Positions 37,025-46,059 of a DNA stretch of 64,000 nucleotides are shown here, piece by piece (positions within the stretch are counted from its first letter, which is position 1; every line of letters begins with the position of its first letter). The notes below the pieces were generated by a model that saw only the letters and a list, made by a program, of their open reading frames with translations, made no database searches and was not told where the DNA came from. Source of the stretch: Saccharibacillus sacchari DSM 19268 (lineage in GTDB: Bacteria > Bacillota > Bacilli > Paenibacillales > Paenibacillaceae); the NCBI RefSeq assembly GCF_000585395.1, contig NZ_KK073875.1:5795519-5859518 (forward strand). The letters run 5' to 3'. The position numbers and the translations under genes were made by a program.

Positions 37025-37951
37025 TCAATGTGCCGTATCGATAATCATCAACAAGAAGGTAACCATCATATAATAGATCGAATACATGAAGACTTTTTTG
37101 CCCCAGGCATCCGGATCTTGGCCTTTCGCCAGTCCTTTGACCGCGAAGAACAACCACAGTACCGTGATCGCGATCGAAGCTACGGTGAAGATCATGCCCA
37201 CGTATCCGTAGGCGTACATCAGAATCGGCACGGGCAGCAGCAGCACGATGTAAGGCAGCATTTGCCATTGCGTGCGGCGAATGCCTTTGACGACCGGAAG
37301 AATCGGGAAGCCCGCAGCGCGATATTCTTCGACGCGGCGAATGCCGAGTGCCCAGAAATGCGGCGGCTGCCACAAGAACATCCAGAGGAACAGCAGAACG
37401 GCGCCCATGTCGATCGTATTCGTGACGGCCACATAACCGATAACCGGCGGCATCGCGCCGGAGATTCCGCCGAGCGACGTGCTCCACGTGGAGGTCCGTT
37501 TCAACCACATCGTGTAGAGCACGACGTAAGCGAACATGCCGATGGCTCCGCAAATTCCGGTCAGCACTCCGCAGAATGCAAACAGAATAGTCAGGCCCAG
37601 CACGCCCAGCACGATTCCGTACGTCAGAACGACGCTTGGGGCGATCTTCCCTGTCGGCAGCGCACGGTTCTTCGTACGCTCCATTTTGGTATCCATCTCA
37701 CGGTCGAGATAGTTGTTGAATACGCCCGATGCGCCGACGATCAGCATTGTTCCTGCCAGTGTGAAAAGCAGATTCAACCAATCGATGTTCCACCGCGAAG
37801 CCAGCCAGAAGCCGGCCAGCGTCACGAACAAGTTCGAGCGTAAAATGCCCGGCTTTGCAAGCGTCAAAAAATCTCTCCAGGTCACCCGCGTCTCTGCGGA
37901 TTCCGATACGGGAGAGGCTTCCGAGGCTGCATAATTCAATGGTTTGCTCAC
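37025..37951 (-). CDS. ctaB: Heme O synthase (protoheme IX farnesyltransferase)
   Basis: A 308-residue UbiA-family membrane prenyltransferase that adds farnesyl to heme B to give heme O, the substrate of CtaA. The first aspartate motif is NNYLDREMDTKMERTKNRAL near 95-114, with about eight helices, and GAMPPVIGYVA follows. The GTG at 37951 is chosen because AAAGGAGG lies upstream and the product starts VSKPLNYAAS; the longer ATG frame to 38119 crosses the leader. No cta oxidase genes adjoin. Confidence 0.94.
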   Translation of the reverse strand: MSKPLNYAASEASPVSESAETRVTWRDFLTLAKPGILRSNLFVTLAGFWLASRWNIDWLNLLFTLAGTMLIVGASGVFNNYLDREMDTKMERTKNRALPTGKIAPSVVLTYGIVLGVLGLTILFAFCGVLTGICGAIGMFAYVVLYTMWLKRTSTWSTSLGGISGAMPPVIGYVAVTNTIDMGAVLLFLWMFLWQPPHFWALGIRRVEEYRAAGFPILPVVKGIRRTQWQMLPYIVLLLPVPILMYAYGYVGMIFTVASIAITVLWLFFAVKGLAKGQDPDAWGKKVFMYSIYYMMVTFLLMIIDTAH

Positions 37952-38270
37952 TCGCTTAATGCCTCCTTTTACGTTCCGATCCGCATTTTTCCATTCATGC
38001 GGCATATTAGGGTAGTGACGATAATGACTAGAATCGACTTCAAATAAGCCGAGAAAAGGTATCGCTATGAAATTTATCATATCAAAGGCCTTTCCGATTG
38101 CCAACGATTCCATAAACAAGTTCGATAATTTGACAATTTCATGAGTTTTTCAGGGCTTCCACAAAAAAAGATGTGGAATTTTTTCGGGAAACGGGTACAA
38201 CTTTAGGAAGAAATTTTGGATTTTTGTTAACCGAATGAGGTATACTGAAAAGAAAAACGGAGGTTATCCG
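37952..38270. other. Intergenic region between divergent genes, no gene seen
   Basis: This 319-bp AT-rich gap must carry the ctaB promoter (minus) and that of the small membrane protein (plus). A TATACT hexamer about 30 bp before the latter start could be its -10. No other structure stands out. Confidence 0.45.
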
Positions 38271-38468
38271 ATGAATAAAGGTCTGGCCCTATGGTTTGCG
38301 GTATCTTCGATGGCCCTGGTTACGCTGAGCGCGATCTTGATTAACGAGAGTGCATGGTTGGCACTGGGAGTCTTTGTTGTCGCGACATTGAATATCGGAT
38401 GGGGCTTTGCCACCAAAGTTCGCATCCAGCGCAAAGCAGGCAACGTCCCCCCGAAATCCGTGCATTAA
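38271..38468 (+). CDS. Small two-helix membrane protein, unknown function
   Basis: A 65-residue protein, MNKGLALWFAVSSMALVTLS at the start, with two hydrophobic helices (about 4-22 and 26-48) and a basic tail (KVRIQRKAGNVPPKSVH). ACGGAGG lies 7 bp upstream of the ATG at 38271, and a strong terminator follows, so it is a genuine short transcription unit. No family was recognised. Confidence 0.75.
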   Translation: MNKGLALWFAVSSMALVTLSAILINESAWLALGVFVVATLNIGWGFATKVRIQRKAGNVPPKSVH

Positions 38469-38508
38469 GTTGAAAGCGATCCCAATCTTATAACAGGCAT
38501 ATGTGAAA

Positions 38509-38546
38509 AAGCAGCTTCGCCATTACTATCGGCAAAGCTGCTTTTT
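38509..38546 (+). terminator. Terminator of the small membrane protein gene
   Basis: AAGCAGCTTTGCC-type arms (38509-38520 and 38530-38541) pair and are followed by TTTTTAT. Confidence 0.82.
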
Positions 38547-38599
38547 ATCGTGATGTCTAATTTCAAACTCTACATCTTATATAGAGCCTATCTCCGGCA

Positions 38600-39586
38600 T
38601 TACGACTTAGGCAAAAAGCCCATCCGATCGCGAACGCCTTTCATCGTTTCTTCCGCTACGGCCTCCGCCCGCTCTGCGCCCTTGGCCAGAATGCGCGTGA
38701 TTTCGCCGGATTCGCGGATTTGGTGATAACGCTGCTGCAAAGGTTCGAGAACGGAAACGACGGCTTCGCCCAGTTCTTTTTTGAACGCGCCGTACATTTT
38801 GCCTTCGAAATGCGCTTGAACTTGATCCAGCGTCATTCCCGTACACTCCGCATAGATGCCCATCAGGTTGCTGACTTCCGGTTTTTCGGCCGGATCGTAA
38901 CGAACTTCGCCGCCCGAATCGGTCGTTGCGCGGTTCAGCTTCTTGCGGATGACGTCCGGCGGATCAAGCAGAGCGATGTAGCTGCCTGCATTTGCATTGC
39001 TCTTGCTCATTTTTTTCGAAGCATCGTCAAGACCCATCACGCGTGCGCCGACCTTCGGAATATACGGCTCCGGTACGGTAAAGAAATCGCCATAACGAGC
39101 ATTAAAACGTCCGGCCAGATCGCGAGTCAGCTCCAAATGCTGCTTCTGGTCTTCGCCGACCGGAACAAGATCCGCCTGATACAGCAAAATATCGGCCGCC
39201 ATCAGCGACGGATAAACGAACAAGCCCGCTCCGACCGAGCTTTTGCCGTCCGATTTGTCTTTGAACTGGGTCATGCGTTCCAATTCGCCCATTCCGGTCA
39301 GCGTCGTCATCAACCAGCCCAGCTCGGCATGCTGACGCACATGGGACTGCATGAAGATATTCGACTTTTCCGGATCGATGCCTGCCGCCGCATAAAGCGT
39401 CGCGACCGATTCCGATTGCTCGCGCAGTGCCGCAGGATCTTGGGGAACCGTAACGGCATGCAGGTCAACGACCGAAAAGAAACACTCATAATCATGCTGA
39501 AGCGCCACGAAATTTTTGATGGCGCCGATGTAGTTGCCGATGGTCAGTTGACCGCTTGGCTGAATGCCGGATAATACCTTTTTCAT
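38600..39586 (-). CDS. trpS: Tryptophanyl-tRNA synthetase
   Basis: A 328-residue class I aminoacyl-tRNA synthetase charging tRNA-Trp. The HIGH-like motif is the GNYIGAIKNF region with PSGQLTIGNY (residues 9-18), and the KMSKS motif is exact in DDASKKMSKSN near 190-200. The length is normal. The ATG at 39586 begins MKKVLSGIQPSG as in Bacillus; the longer frame reads into the T-box leader. Expression should be controlled by uncharged tRNA-Trp through the T-box upstream. Confidence 0.97.
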   Translation of the reverse strand: MKKVLSGIQPSGQLTIGNYIGAIKNFVALQHDYECFFSVVDLHAVTVPQDPAALREQSESVATLYAAAGIDPEKSNIFMQSHVRQHAELGWLMTTLTGMGELERMTQFKDKSDGKSSVGAGLFVYPSLMAADILLYQADLVPVGEDQKQHLELTRDLAGRFNARYGDFFTVPEPYIPKVGARVMGLDDASKKMSKSNANAGSYIALLDPPDVIRKKLNRATTDSGGEVRYDPAEKPEVSNLMGIYAECTGMTLDQVQAHFEGKMYGAFKKELGEAVVSVLEPLQQRYHQIRESGEITRILAKGAERAEAVAEETMKGVRDRMGFLPKS

Positions 39587-39639
39587 AAGATTGAATGCCT
39601 CCGTTTCTTCATGTAAAGCTTGAATCAAAGCCGAAAAAC

Positions 39640-39890
39640 GCAAAAAGGCCCAGTCCGCAAGGGACGTGAGCCGTGGTGCCACCCTTATTCATCGGTCGAG
39701 AAAAGCTGCTGCAACCGATCTTAACCGCTCCGATAACGGGAAGCGAGGTCCGGCCTGCCTATTTCGGAACGTAAACGTCCGGTTCAGCATGGCACTCCGG
39801 GGTCCATTCGCCAAGGCGGTCTTCACTGGCTTGCATCGACCGCCAGCTTTCTGCAAAATCCCGCTCCTGTTTACTTGTCCCCATCATTGC
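39640..39890 (-). ncRNA. T-box riboswitch (tRNA-Trp) upstream of trpS
   Basis: On the minus strand the T-box core AAGGGTGGCACCACGG (39671-39686) is followed by a terminator stem with CCTTTTT (about 39643-39675). Upstream, stem I contains GAATGGACC with TGG at 39804-39806 as the probable specifier, matching tryptophan. The paired arms ACCGCC/GGCGGT of stem I are also visible. Confidence 0.95.
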
Positions 39891-40075
39891 GTTGTTCGAC
39901 TTATTTGTTCCCCATCATACAAGTCGCGGAAAGCCCTTGTCAATCTATTAGGACATGGACGCAAACCTGCCGAAGCGCACATTCATTCCCTTCGGCGTTC
40001 GCGTTCATGCCCGGATTGCCGATGCGCATCCGGCTCCCTTTCCGGAAGTGCGCATCTTTCCCAAATCTGTTCAGG

Positions 40076-40483
40076 TTAAGAAAGCTCGGAACGGGCTTCC
40101 TTGTAAGCAGGCTTTGGATAGCGGATCATGCTGCTGGCCATGTTGTAGTTCGACTCGAACTGGGCATCGACCACGATTGCGGCTTTGCGGATCGCAAAAT
40201 CATAATTGATCTCGCCGTGCGTCCAGTTTTTCTTGTAGTTGAGCGACTCGATAGCCATATTGCGAAAGGTACGGATCTGTTGTTCGTTCAATCCATGCTC
40301 CGGACCTTCCACGTGACCGTCACGTCCCGCAAGCGGCGTATGGCGAATGCCGAATTTACCAACGACATTATTGCGGATCTGGATGAACAACGTACCTGCT
40401 TCAAGTCCGGACAATTCTTCGCTTAATTCCTTAAATACGATATCAAGCTGTCTGGGAAGCGAATATTCATTAACGACAAACAT
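40076..40483 (-). CDS. Conserved-looking hypothetical protein
   Basis: A 135-residue soluble protein I do not recognise. It starts MFVVNEYSLPRQLDIVFKEL behind GAGGGG. Notable stretches are GTLFIQIRNNVVGKFGIRHT, GRDGHVEGPEHGLNEQQIRT, a WTHGEINYDFAIRK segment and RYPKPAYKEARSEL at the end. There is no signal peptide, helix or cysteine pair. Codon use resembles its neighbours. It is monocistronic, between the T-box of trpS and pepF, all on the minus strand. Confidence 0.8.
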   Translation of the reverse strand: MFVVNEYSLPRQLDIVFKELSEELSGLEAGTLFIQIRNNVVGKFGIRHTPLAGRDGHVEGPEHGLNEQQIRTFRNMAIESLNYKKNWTHGEINYDFAIRKAAIVVDAQFESNYNMASSMIRYPKPAYKEARSELS

Positions 40484-40782
40484 GCTAGTCCCCCTCATAA
40501 GTAACACCTAAATACGTGTAATGCTTAGCCTTTTATACCGGTATGTAGCGCTTAAGTCTCATTATAAATGGATGAATTCCCGCCTTCAATACAGACCGAA
40601 AGAATTAGGCAAATATGACTATTTAAATGCAAATAACCACCAATTTTAAGTCATAAACGAACAAAAAACGAGCAGATTCGACTTCTGCTCGTCTTTTTTC
40701 GAGTTTTGCTTTTTAACTATCAAAAGTATACTTCAGGATTTTCAAATTAATTTCGTTAACTTTTCAGTATCTTATTCTTGGA
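40484..40782. other. Intergenic AT-rich region with one terminator
   Basis: It contains the promoter region for the 40076-40483 gene and the pepF terminator (40662-40699). No supported gene. Confidence 0.5.
40662..40699 (-). terminator. Terminator of pepF (bidirectional)
   Basis: ACGAGCAG (40668-40675) pairs with CTGCTCGT (40685-40692), with six or more T on each strand. Confidence 0.85.
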
Positions 40783-42585
40783 TTATCCAACTTTCGATGC
40801 GGTCATATCCAAGAAAGATCGGACGTCCGCCACGCTCATATCCACCGCTGCCTGCCAAAAGTCCGGTTTTGTCAGATCGACGCCTAAATGCTTTGATGCC
40901 AGTTCCTCTACAGTCATACGGCCGGTATCGAGCAGCAGCGCATCGTATTTGTCGGCGAAGCTCTGTCCTTCACGCTGTGCTTGCGCATAGATCCCCGCAC
41001 TGAACAGGTAGCCGAACGTATACGGGAAGTTGTAGAACGGCACGCCCGTATTGTAAAAATGCAGCTTGGACGCCCAGAAATGAGGATGGTAGTCGTCCAG
41101 CGCGCCGCAAAATGCTTCTTCCTGCGCTTCGACCATCAGCGCGCTCAAGTCTTGAGGCGTCAGCAGGCCGGAACGGCGTTTCTCGTAAAAGCGGGTCTCG
41201 AACAGGAAGCGCGCATGGATGTTCATGAAAAAAGCGACGCTGCGCTGAATTTTGTCTTCAAGCAATACGATGCGTTCTTCCTCCGTCGCCGCCTTTTTGA
41301 CCAACGAATCGGCTACGATCATCTCCGCAAAAGTCGAAGCCGTCTCGGCCACGTTCATCGCGTAACGCTGACTAAAAGTCGGAAGCTCATCCATGACGTG
41401 CTGGTGATATCCGTGTCCCAGCTCGTGCGCCAAAGTGGAGACATTGGACGCCGTGCCGCTATAGGTCATGAAAATGCGCGTCTGCTTGGTCAGCGGAAGG
41501 GCTGTGCAGAATCCGCCCGGACGCTTGCCCGCGCGGTCTTCCGCTTCGATCCAATGGTTGTCGAACGCGCGCTGGGCAAAATCGGCCATGCGCGGGCTGA
41601 AGCTGCGGAATTGCTCCACGATCAGATCGGCGGCATCGTCGTAATCGATCTTCGATTCCGACTCCCCGATCGGCGCATCGACGTCGTGCCAGCCCAGCTT
41701 TTCCGTGCCGAGCAAGCGGGCTTTGCGGTTCAGGTATTCGACGAAGATCGCTTTGTTGTCCGTGATCGCCTGCCACATCGCGGACAGCGTTTTGCCGGAC
41801 ATGCGATTGATCTCCAAGGGTTCGCGCAGCACGTCGTCCCAGCCGCGTTTTTCATACAAGGACAACCGGAATCCGGCCAAGTGGTTCAGCGTATCCGCGC
41901 AGTAATCTTCTACATCCGTCCAGGCCTGTTCCCAGTTGCGTCCCATCTCTTCGCGCTGTTTCGGATCGGAAGAGCCCAGCTTGTTCGCCGCCTGCGCCGC
42001 CGACAGAAGTTGGGTCTCGCCGTTTTCTTCGTATTTCACTCGCACATGGCGAATGATCGTGTTATAGAAGCTGCTCCAGCCCTGGTATCCGTCGACCGAC
42101 AACGAAAGCGCCAGACTTTCCAGCTCCGGCGTCATTTTGTCGCGCGCTTGGGCACGGCTTTCGCTGAGGTTGAACGAAATCGGAGCCACGGATTCGCGTG
42201 TCGTCCAAGCTTCCCAAACCTCATCTTCCGTGTTTTGCAGGATGCTGTCGAACGTCGCGACCACGCTTTGCCAACGAGCACGGATCGAACCTACGCGTGC
42301 CGACAGTTGGCCTGCTTTCTGATCATTCTGATCCTGCGCGCTCAAACAGGATACAAACGCTCCGGCTTGCCGAAAACGCGCCGAAACACTTTGAACGTTT
42401 TCGAAAATAGGGTCAAAAACGTCGGTCTGCTCCACGCTCGCAGGCGGGTTCAAACTTCCGATTTGCGCAGCAAGCGCATCGACGTCCGCCGCCAGTTTTT
42501 TCAGAAAATCGTCAAACTCGCCCGAAGCTGATCCTCCCGGAAAAACAGTTTCCAAATCCCATGTTTGTCTCAAGCGATTGCTCAT
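40783..42585 (-). CDS. pepF: Oligoendopeptidase F (M3 family metallopeptidase)
   Basis: A 600-residue cytosolic zinc peptidase that degrades short peptides. The zinc motif HELGHGYHQH lies near residue 385, with the third ligand glutamate in NVAETASTFAEM about 30 residues later. The C-terminal HFYNTGVPFYNFPYTFGYLF segment is family-typical. Start codons are clustered; the ATG at 42585 best fits AAAGGTG, and 42591 is an alternative. It is monocistronic. Shorter frames antisense to it are artefacts. Confidence 0.95.
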   Translation of the reverse strand: MSNRLRQTWDLETVFPGGSASGEFDDFLKKLAADVDALAAQIGSLNPPASVEQTDVFDPIFENVQSVSARFRQAGAFVSCLSAQDQNDQKAGQLSARVGSIRARWQSVVATFDSILQNTEDEVWEAWTTRESVAPISFNLSESRAQARDKMTPELESLALSLSVDGYQGWSSFYNTIIRHVRVKYEENGETQLLSAAQAANKLGSSDPKQREEMGRNWEQAWTDVEDYCADTLNHLAGFRLSLYEKRGWDDVLREPLEINRMSGKTLSAMWQAITDNKAIFVEYLNRKARLLGTEKLGWHDVDAPIGESESKIDYDDAADLIVEQFRSFSPRMADFAQRAFDNHWIEAEDRAGKRPGGFCTALPLTKQTRIFMTYSGTASNVSTLAHELGHGYHQHVMDELPTFSQRYAMNVAETASTFAEMIVADSLVKKAATEEERIVLLEDKIQRSVAFFMNIHARFLFETRFYEKRRSGLLTPQDLSALMVEAQEEAFCGALDDYHPHFWASKLHFYNTGVPFYNFPYTFGYLFSAGIYAQAQREGQSFADKYDALLLDTGRMTVEELASKHLGVDLTKPDFWQAAVDMSVADVRSFLDMTASKVG

Positions 42586-42744
42586 GTTCATTCGCACCTT
42601 TCGTCTTGAAAATCGATCATCTTATATATTCCGACACGGTCCGTTCATGTGCGCTGTATGGTGTTTGACAGTGCCTCATGGTACAGTATTAACTATAGCG
42701 AAAACGTCTCATGAAGCCAAATCTAACACGGGAGGGAACAAGCA

Positions 42745-42930
42745 ATGAGACCTCTGCAAATCTCGCCGGACACGGCGATTAAACTTTCCAAACAATTAAA
42801 TGTTCCGATCGAACATTTGATGCATATGCCGCAAAATATCCTGATGCAACGAATGGCCGAGCTAGCGAAAAAGGAAGCGGCCGAAGCGGCAAATGCCAAG
42901 CCCGAAGACGATACCGAAGGGAATAAGTAA
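42745..42930 (+). CDS. yycC: YycC-like small protein
   Basis: A 61-residue cytosolic protein resembling Bacillus YycC: MRPLQISPDTAIKLSKQLNV, then PIEHLMHMPQNILMQRM, ending in an acidic Ala/Glu-rich tail. The role is unknown. The ATG follows GGGAGGG. The next gene begins three bases after its stop, so both are co-translated from one messenger. Confidence 0.85.
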   Translation: MRPLQISPDTAIKLSKQLNVPIEHLMHMPQNILMQRMAELAKKEAAEAANAKPEDDTEGNK

Positions 42931-42933
42931 TCG

Positions 42934-43164
42934 ATGATTCCTTTTGAAAAGGCACTGCCGTATGACCGCATGATGGGTGATTTAACGGTTCCGAAGTGCC
43001 CGTTTTGCGGCGCGGAGAATGTTCTGCTGCCGATCAAGCCGTCGGAGATTCCGGATATTCAAACGGGGAAAAAACGGCTGACGGTGTTTCCTTGCTGTCA
43101 CGGGCGGTTGACGGTGCTGGACTGCGATGACGATTATTTGATGACGGACACGGTTGTGAAGTGA
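42934..43164 (+). CDS. Small zinc-ribbon-like protein
   Basis: A 76-residue protein with CPFCGAENVLLPIKPSEIPD (from about residue 22) and a later PCCHGRLTVLDCDDDY. Two CxxC/CC knuckles suggest a structural zinc site and perhaps nucleic acid or partner binding. It starts three bases after yycC, with a ribosome site inside the yycC end (GAAGGG). Unknown function. A family A hairpin begins 22 bp after the stop. Confidence 0.8.
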   Translation: MIPFEKALPYDRMMGDLTVPKCPFCGAENVLLPIKPSEIPDIQTGKKRLTVFPCCHGRLTVLDCDDDYLMTDTVVK

Positions 43165-43185
43165 CTGTTTTGCTTTCGCCCGGGT

Positions 43186-43388
43186 TGAAAGTCTGGAGCG
43201 GGGGAGGGAGAAGGCTCCGAGAGAAATTGTCAGCATAAGCTTCCGAAGTGCATTTCTTCGAAATGCTTTAAAACGCTGTCTCACCCGGAAAATGGTTTGA
43301 ATATAGAGTGGGATTTTTCCGGGTTCAAAGGCGTTTTTCACTGAATTTCTCTCTCCACCTTCTCCCTCCCAGCTACGTTGGACTTTCA
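43186..43388 (+). repeat. Family A hairpin element, copy A4 (long form)
   Basis: TGAAAGTC (43186-43193) pairs with GACTTTCA (43381-43388). GGGAGGGAGAAGG then pairs with CCTTCTCCCTCCC, and GAGAGAAATT with AATTTCTCTC. Inner modules are GTGCATTTCTTCGAAATGC and a CCGGAAAA.../TTTTTCCGG stem followed by TTCAAAGGCG. It is in the sense of the preceding gene. Confidence 0.82.
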
Positions 43389-43444
43389 GGGGCGAACAAA
43401 CACGAGGCTTAACACCCGTGTTTTTGGGTTTAAGAGAAAAAAGC

Positions 43445-43483
43445 AAAGACCTTCGAAGCCGTTTCCTCTTCGAAGGTCTTTTT
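43445..43483 (+). terminator. Terminator between convergent units
   Basis: AAAGACCTTCGAA pairs with TTCGAAGGTCTTT, followed by TT on the plus strand. It may serve both the yycC unit and the GH4 operon. Confidence 0.75.
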
Positions 43484-43630
43484 GGTTCTTTAATAATTGG
43501 GAAATCGGGATAGAGCGGGAAGCGTAAATTAAAGCAAGTTGGTAAGTTGTTAGGTGTAAGCATTGTTACGTTGACGAAAAGACGATGCAGCAAACGGAAA
43601 GCCTTTTGCTCGTTTCGGCTTCTTTTCTTG

Positions 43631-44950
43631 TTAGCGTAAAGCTACCTCGTTCGGGAAAAACCGTGCCAAGTAATCCTTGTTCCGCTCCAGCATCTCGTCC
43701 AGCATCTTTTCCGCGTCGTTTACCGAAGGCACCAACGGATGATGTGCCAACGCGGTCAGCGCAAGCTCCCGGCTTCCGGTTACGGCTGCCTGAATCGCGA
43801 GCTGCTCGTACGTTTTTACCGCATGGATCAAGCCTTTGGCGGCTTCCGGAACGATCTGTACCGGAATCGGCACGGGGCCGGTCTTCAATACTTTGCAATT
43901 CACTTCGATGCAGGCGTCGTCGGGCAGGAAATCGAGGTTGCCGTTGTTGGCGACGTTCAGCGTCTGGATGTCGCCTTTGTCGTTGTAGAGGGAGTTCATC
44001 AGCTTCACGGCGGCTTCGGAATAATAAGCGCCGCCGCGCTGTTCAAGCTGCTTCGGCTTTTCGGCCAGGTTGACGTCTTCGTACAGCTCGAACAGTTCGT
44101 CTTCCAGACGCTGCACCGTTTCCGCCCGGGTCTCGCCTTTCGCCGCGGCTTCCTGCTGTTCGGCCAGAAGCTCGCGGTGCAGGTAAAAATATTTCAGGTA
44201 ATACGACGGGACGGACTTCAACGTACGCAGCAGCGCGCCGTTCCACTCGTACTGCGGGACGTTTTTCGCGGAGTAACCGTCTCGGTTATCCAGCAATTCT
44301 TCCAGCTTCGATTGCCCGTCGATCTCGATCCGGCTGATGTAATGCAGATGGTTGAGTCCGGCGAATTCGCAATAGATGCGTTCCGCAGGGACATCATACA
44401 GTTTCGACAACCATTTGTACGCGGCGATCGGGGAGTTGCACAAACCGATCGTTTTGATGCGCGAATGCTTGTTGATCGCCTCCGTTACCATGCCCGCGGG
44501 ATTCGTAAAGTTGAGCAGCCAAGCGTCGGGGCATAGTTCCTCCATGTCGCGTGCCACGTCCAGCAGCACCGGAATGGTACGGAGCGCTTTCATCATGCCA
44601 CCCGGCCCGGTCGTTTCCTGCCCGATCATGCCGTACTTGAGCGGAATAGTCTCGTCCCATCCACGCGCTTCGAGCATCCCGACTCGCATTTGCGTGGAAA
44701 CGAAATCGGCATCAGCCAAGGCCGAGCGTCGGTCCAGCGTCAGCTTGACCTCGATCGGCAAGCCGGATTTCGCGACCATGCGCTGGGCCAGTTTGCCGAC
44801 CGTGTTGAGCTTGCGAAGTCCCGGCTCGATATCGACCAGCACGATCTCCGTCACGGGGAAGGTCGCATAGTTTAAAATAAATCCTTCGATCAGTTCGGGC
44901 GTATACGAGGAACCGCCTCCGATGACTGCGATTTTCAACTTTTTGCTCAT
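43631..44950 (-). CDS. GH4 family 6-phospho-glycosidase (probably 6-phospho-beta-glucosidase)
   Basis: A 439-residue NAD+- and metal-dependent glycosidase working by oxidation-elimination. KIAVIGGGSSYTPELIEGF at the start is the NAD-binding opening of the family. The metal-binding cysteine is in IGLCNSPIAAYK near 171-182, and the histidine is in GLNHLHYISR near 200. CN-x-P instead of CHSV points to the 6-phospho-beta-glucosidase (LicH/CelF) branch. The ATG at 44950 was chosen as the family start behind GGAGGCGAG-like sequence. It overlaps the upstream kinase stop by four bases. No PTS gene is in this operon, so the phosphate must come from the kinase (inference). Confidence 0.9.
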   Translation of the reverse strand: MSKKLKIAVIGGGSSYTPELIEGFILNYATFPVTEIVLVDIEPGLRKLNTVGKLAQRMVAKSGLPIEVKLTLDRRSALADADFVSTQMRVGMLEARGWDETIPLKYGMIGQETTGPGGMMKALRTIPVLLDVARDMEELCPDAWLLNFTNPAGMVTEAINKHSRIKTIGLCNSPIAAYKWLSKLYDVPAERIYCEFAGLNHLHYISRIEIDGQSKLEELLDNRDGYSAKNVPQYEWNGALLRTLKSVPSYYLKYFYLHRELLAEQQEAAAKGETRAETVQRLEDELFELYEDVNLAEKPKQLEQRGGAYYSEAAVKLMNSLYNDKGDIQTLNVANNGNLDFLPDDACIEVNCKVLKTGPVPIPVQIVPEAAKGLIHAVKTYEQLAIQAAVTGSRELALTALAHHPLVPSVNDAEKMLDEMLERNKDYLARFFPNEVALR

Positions 44951-45924
44951 GATACGCTCGCCGCCTTTACGCTTAATTGATGATGAATCCGGTCGTACAC
45001 CTCTTTGTCCACACTTTCTTCCTGACCGATCGCCATGAACAAAGCGCCTGCGACCGGTTCCAATGTCAAGACCGTCGGTTCGCACCCCGGCGCCAACTCC
45101 CGAATCTGCGCATCCAAATGAGGCAGAATGTATCGGCTGTCGCCGCGCGTCAAAATGCTCCCGGCCATCACAAGATCAAACTGATCATCTTCCATCCGTA
45201 GTTTGCGAATCACAGCTCCGGCGGCTTTGCCGAGTTCCCGACCTTGTTTCGCTAAAATGCTTTGCGCCGTCTCGTCCTGCTCGGCGACCTCGAACAATAA
45301 CTTCGCGAGATCTCTCGGAATACGCCGCTCGTGATCCAAATAATGATGGAACATTTCTTCTTCCGAAGCCATCGCCAGCATCCGCAGCGCAGGTTCCGAC
45401 AGCAGCGTGGATCGTTCCCGCCCCTCCCAAGCACGAATGACCGAACGGAACACTTCGACCGCCAAATCCGAACCGCCGCCGAAATCCCCGAACGCGTAAC
45501 CGAATCCGCCCACCTGAAGTTCTTCCCCCTGCCGATTGATCCCATAACAGTTCGTTCCCGATCCGCAGATCACGACGACGCCGTGAGCCTGCTTCGTTCC
45601 GGCCCGAAGACCGATGACGGTGTCGCAAACGATCTCATGGTCGCCCATATCCAGCTCCGCGATCATCGGCCTCAAAATCCGAAAATCCGCTTCGCGATCC
45701 GCTCCCGCCAATCCGAACACTGAACGAACCACCTGCTCTTTGCCGATCCCGGCTTGCTGCAAAGCTTCGCCTACGGCTGCTCGAATATTGCGCTGCGCAA
45801 GCTCGACGCCCAACTGATGATTGCCGCAGCCGCTCACTGCCCGTCCCGCGATGCGGCCCGACTCATCGCAGACCACGGCCAGTGTTTTGCTGCCTCCTCC
45901 GTCAACGCCCAAATAATAGTCCAA
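44947..45924 (-). CDS. BadF/BadG/BcrA/BcrD-type ATPase, sugar kinase (GlcNAc kinase-like)
   Basis: A 325-residue ASKHA-fold kinase. The phosphate-1 loop is YYLGVDGGGSKTLAVV at the N-terminus, phosphate-2 is VVVICGSGTNCYGIN near 125, and adenosine contacts lie in the FDLVMAGSILTR region near 270. Such proteins phosphorylate N-acetylglucosamine or related sugars. I placed the start at TTG 45924, with AGAGGAG 8 bp before it; the longer ATG frame is unlikely. It overlaps the GH4 gene by four bases, implying tight coupling. It probably phosphorylates the imported sugar before GH4 cleavage. Confidence 0.85.
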   Translation of the reverse strand: MDYYLGVDGGGSKTLAVVCDESGRIAGRAVSGCGNHQLGVELAQRNIRAAVGEALQQAGIGKEQVVRSVFGLAGADREADFRILRPMIAELDMGDHEIVCDTVIGLRAGTKQAHGVVVICGSGTNCYGINRQGEELQVGGFGYAFGDFGGGSDLAVEVFRSVIRAWEGRERSTLLSEPALRMLAMASEEEMFHHYLDHERRIPRDLAKLLFEVAEQDETAQSILAKQGRELGKAAGAVIRKLRMEDDQFDLVMAGSILTRGDSRYILPHLDAQIRELAPGCEPTVLTLEPVAGALFMAIGQEESVDKEVYDRIHHQLSVKAASVS

Positions 45925-46059
45925 AAGCTCGCTCCTCTCCGATTCGCAGCGGTGAATTGTCAAAGCAATAATGCCGGATAGGGCCGATCGGGAACCGATT
46001 GCTCCCAACCGGCCCCGCGATGATTCCCGGTATGTCGCGCTTCTCATTCGTTTACCGCT

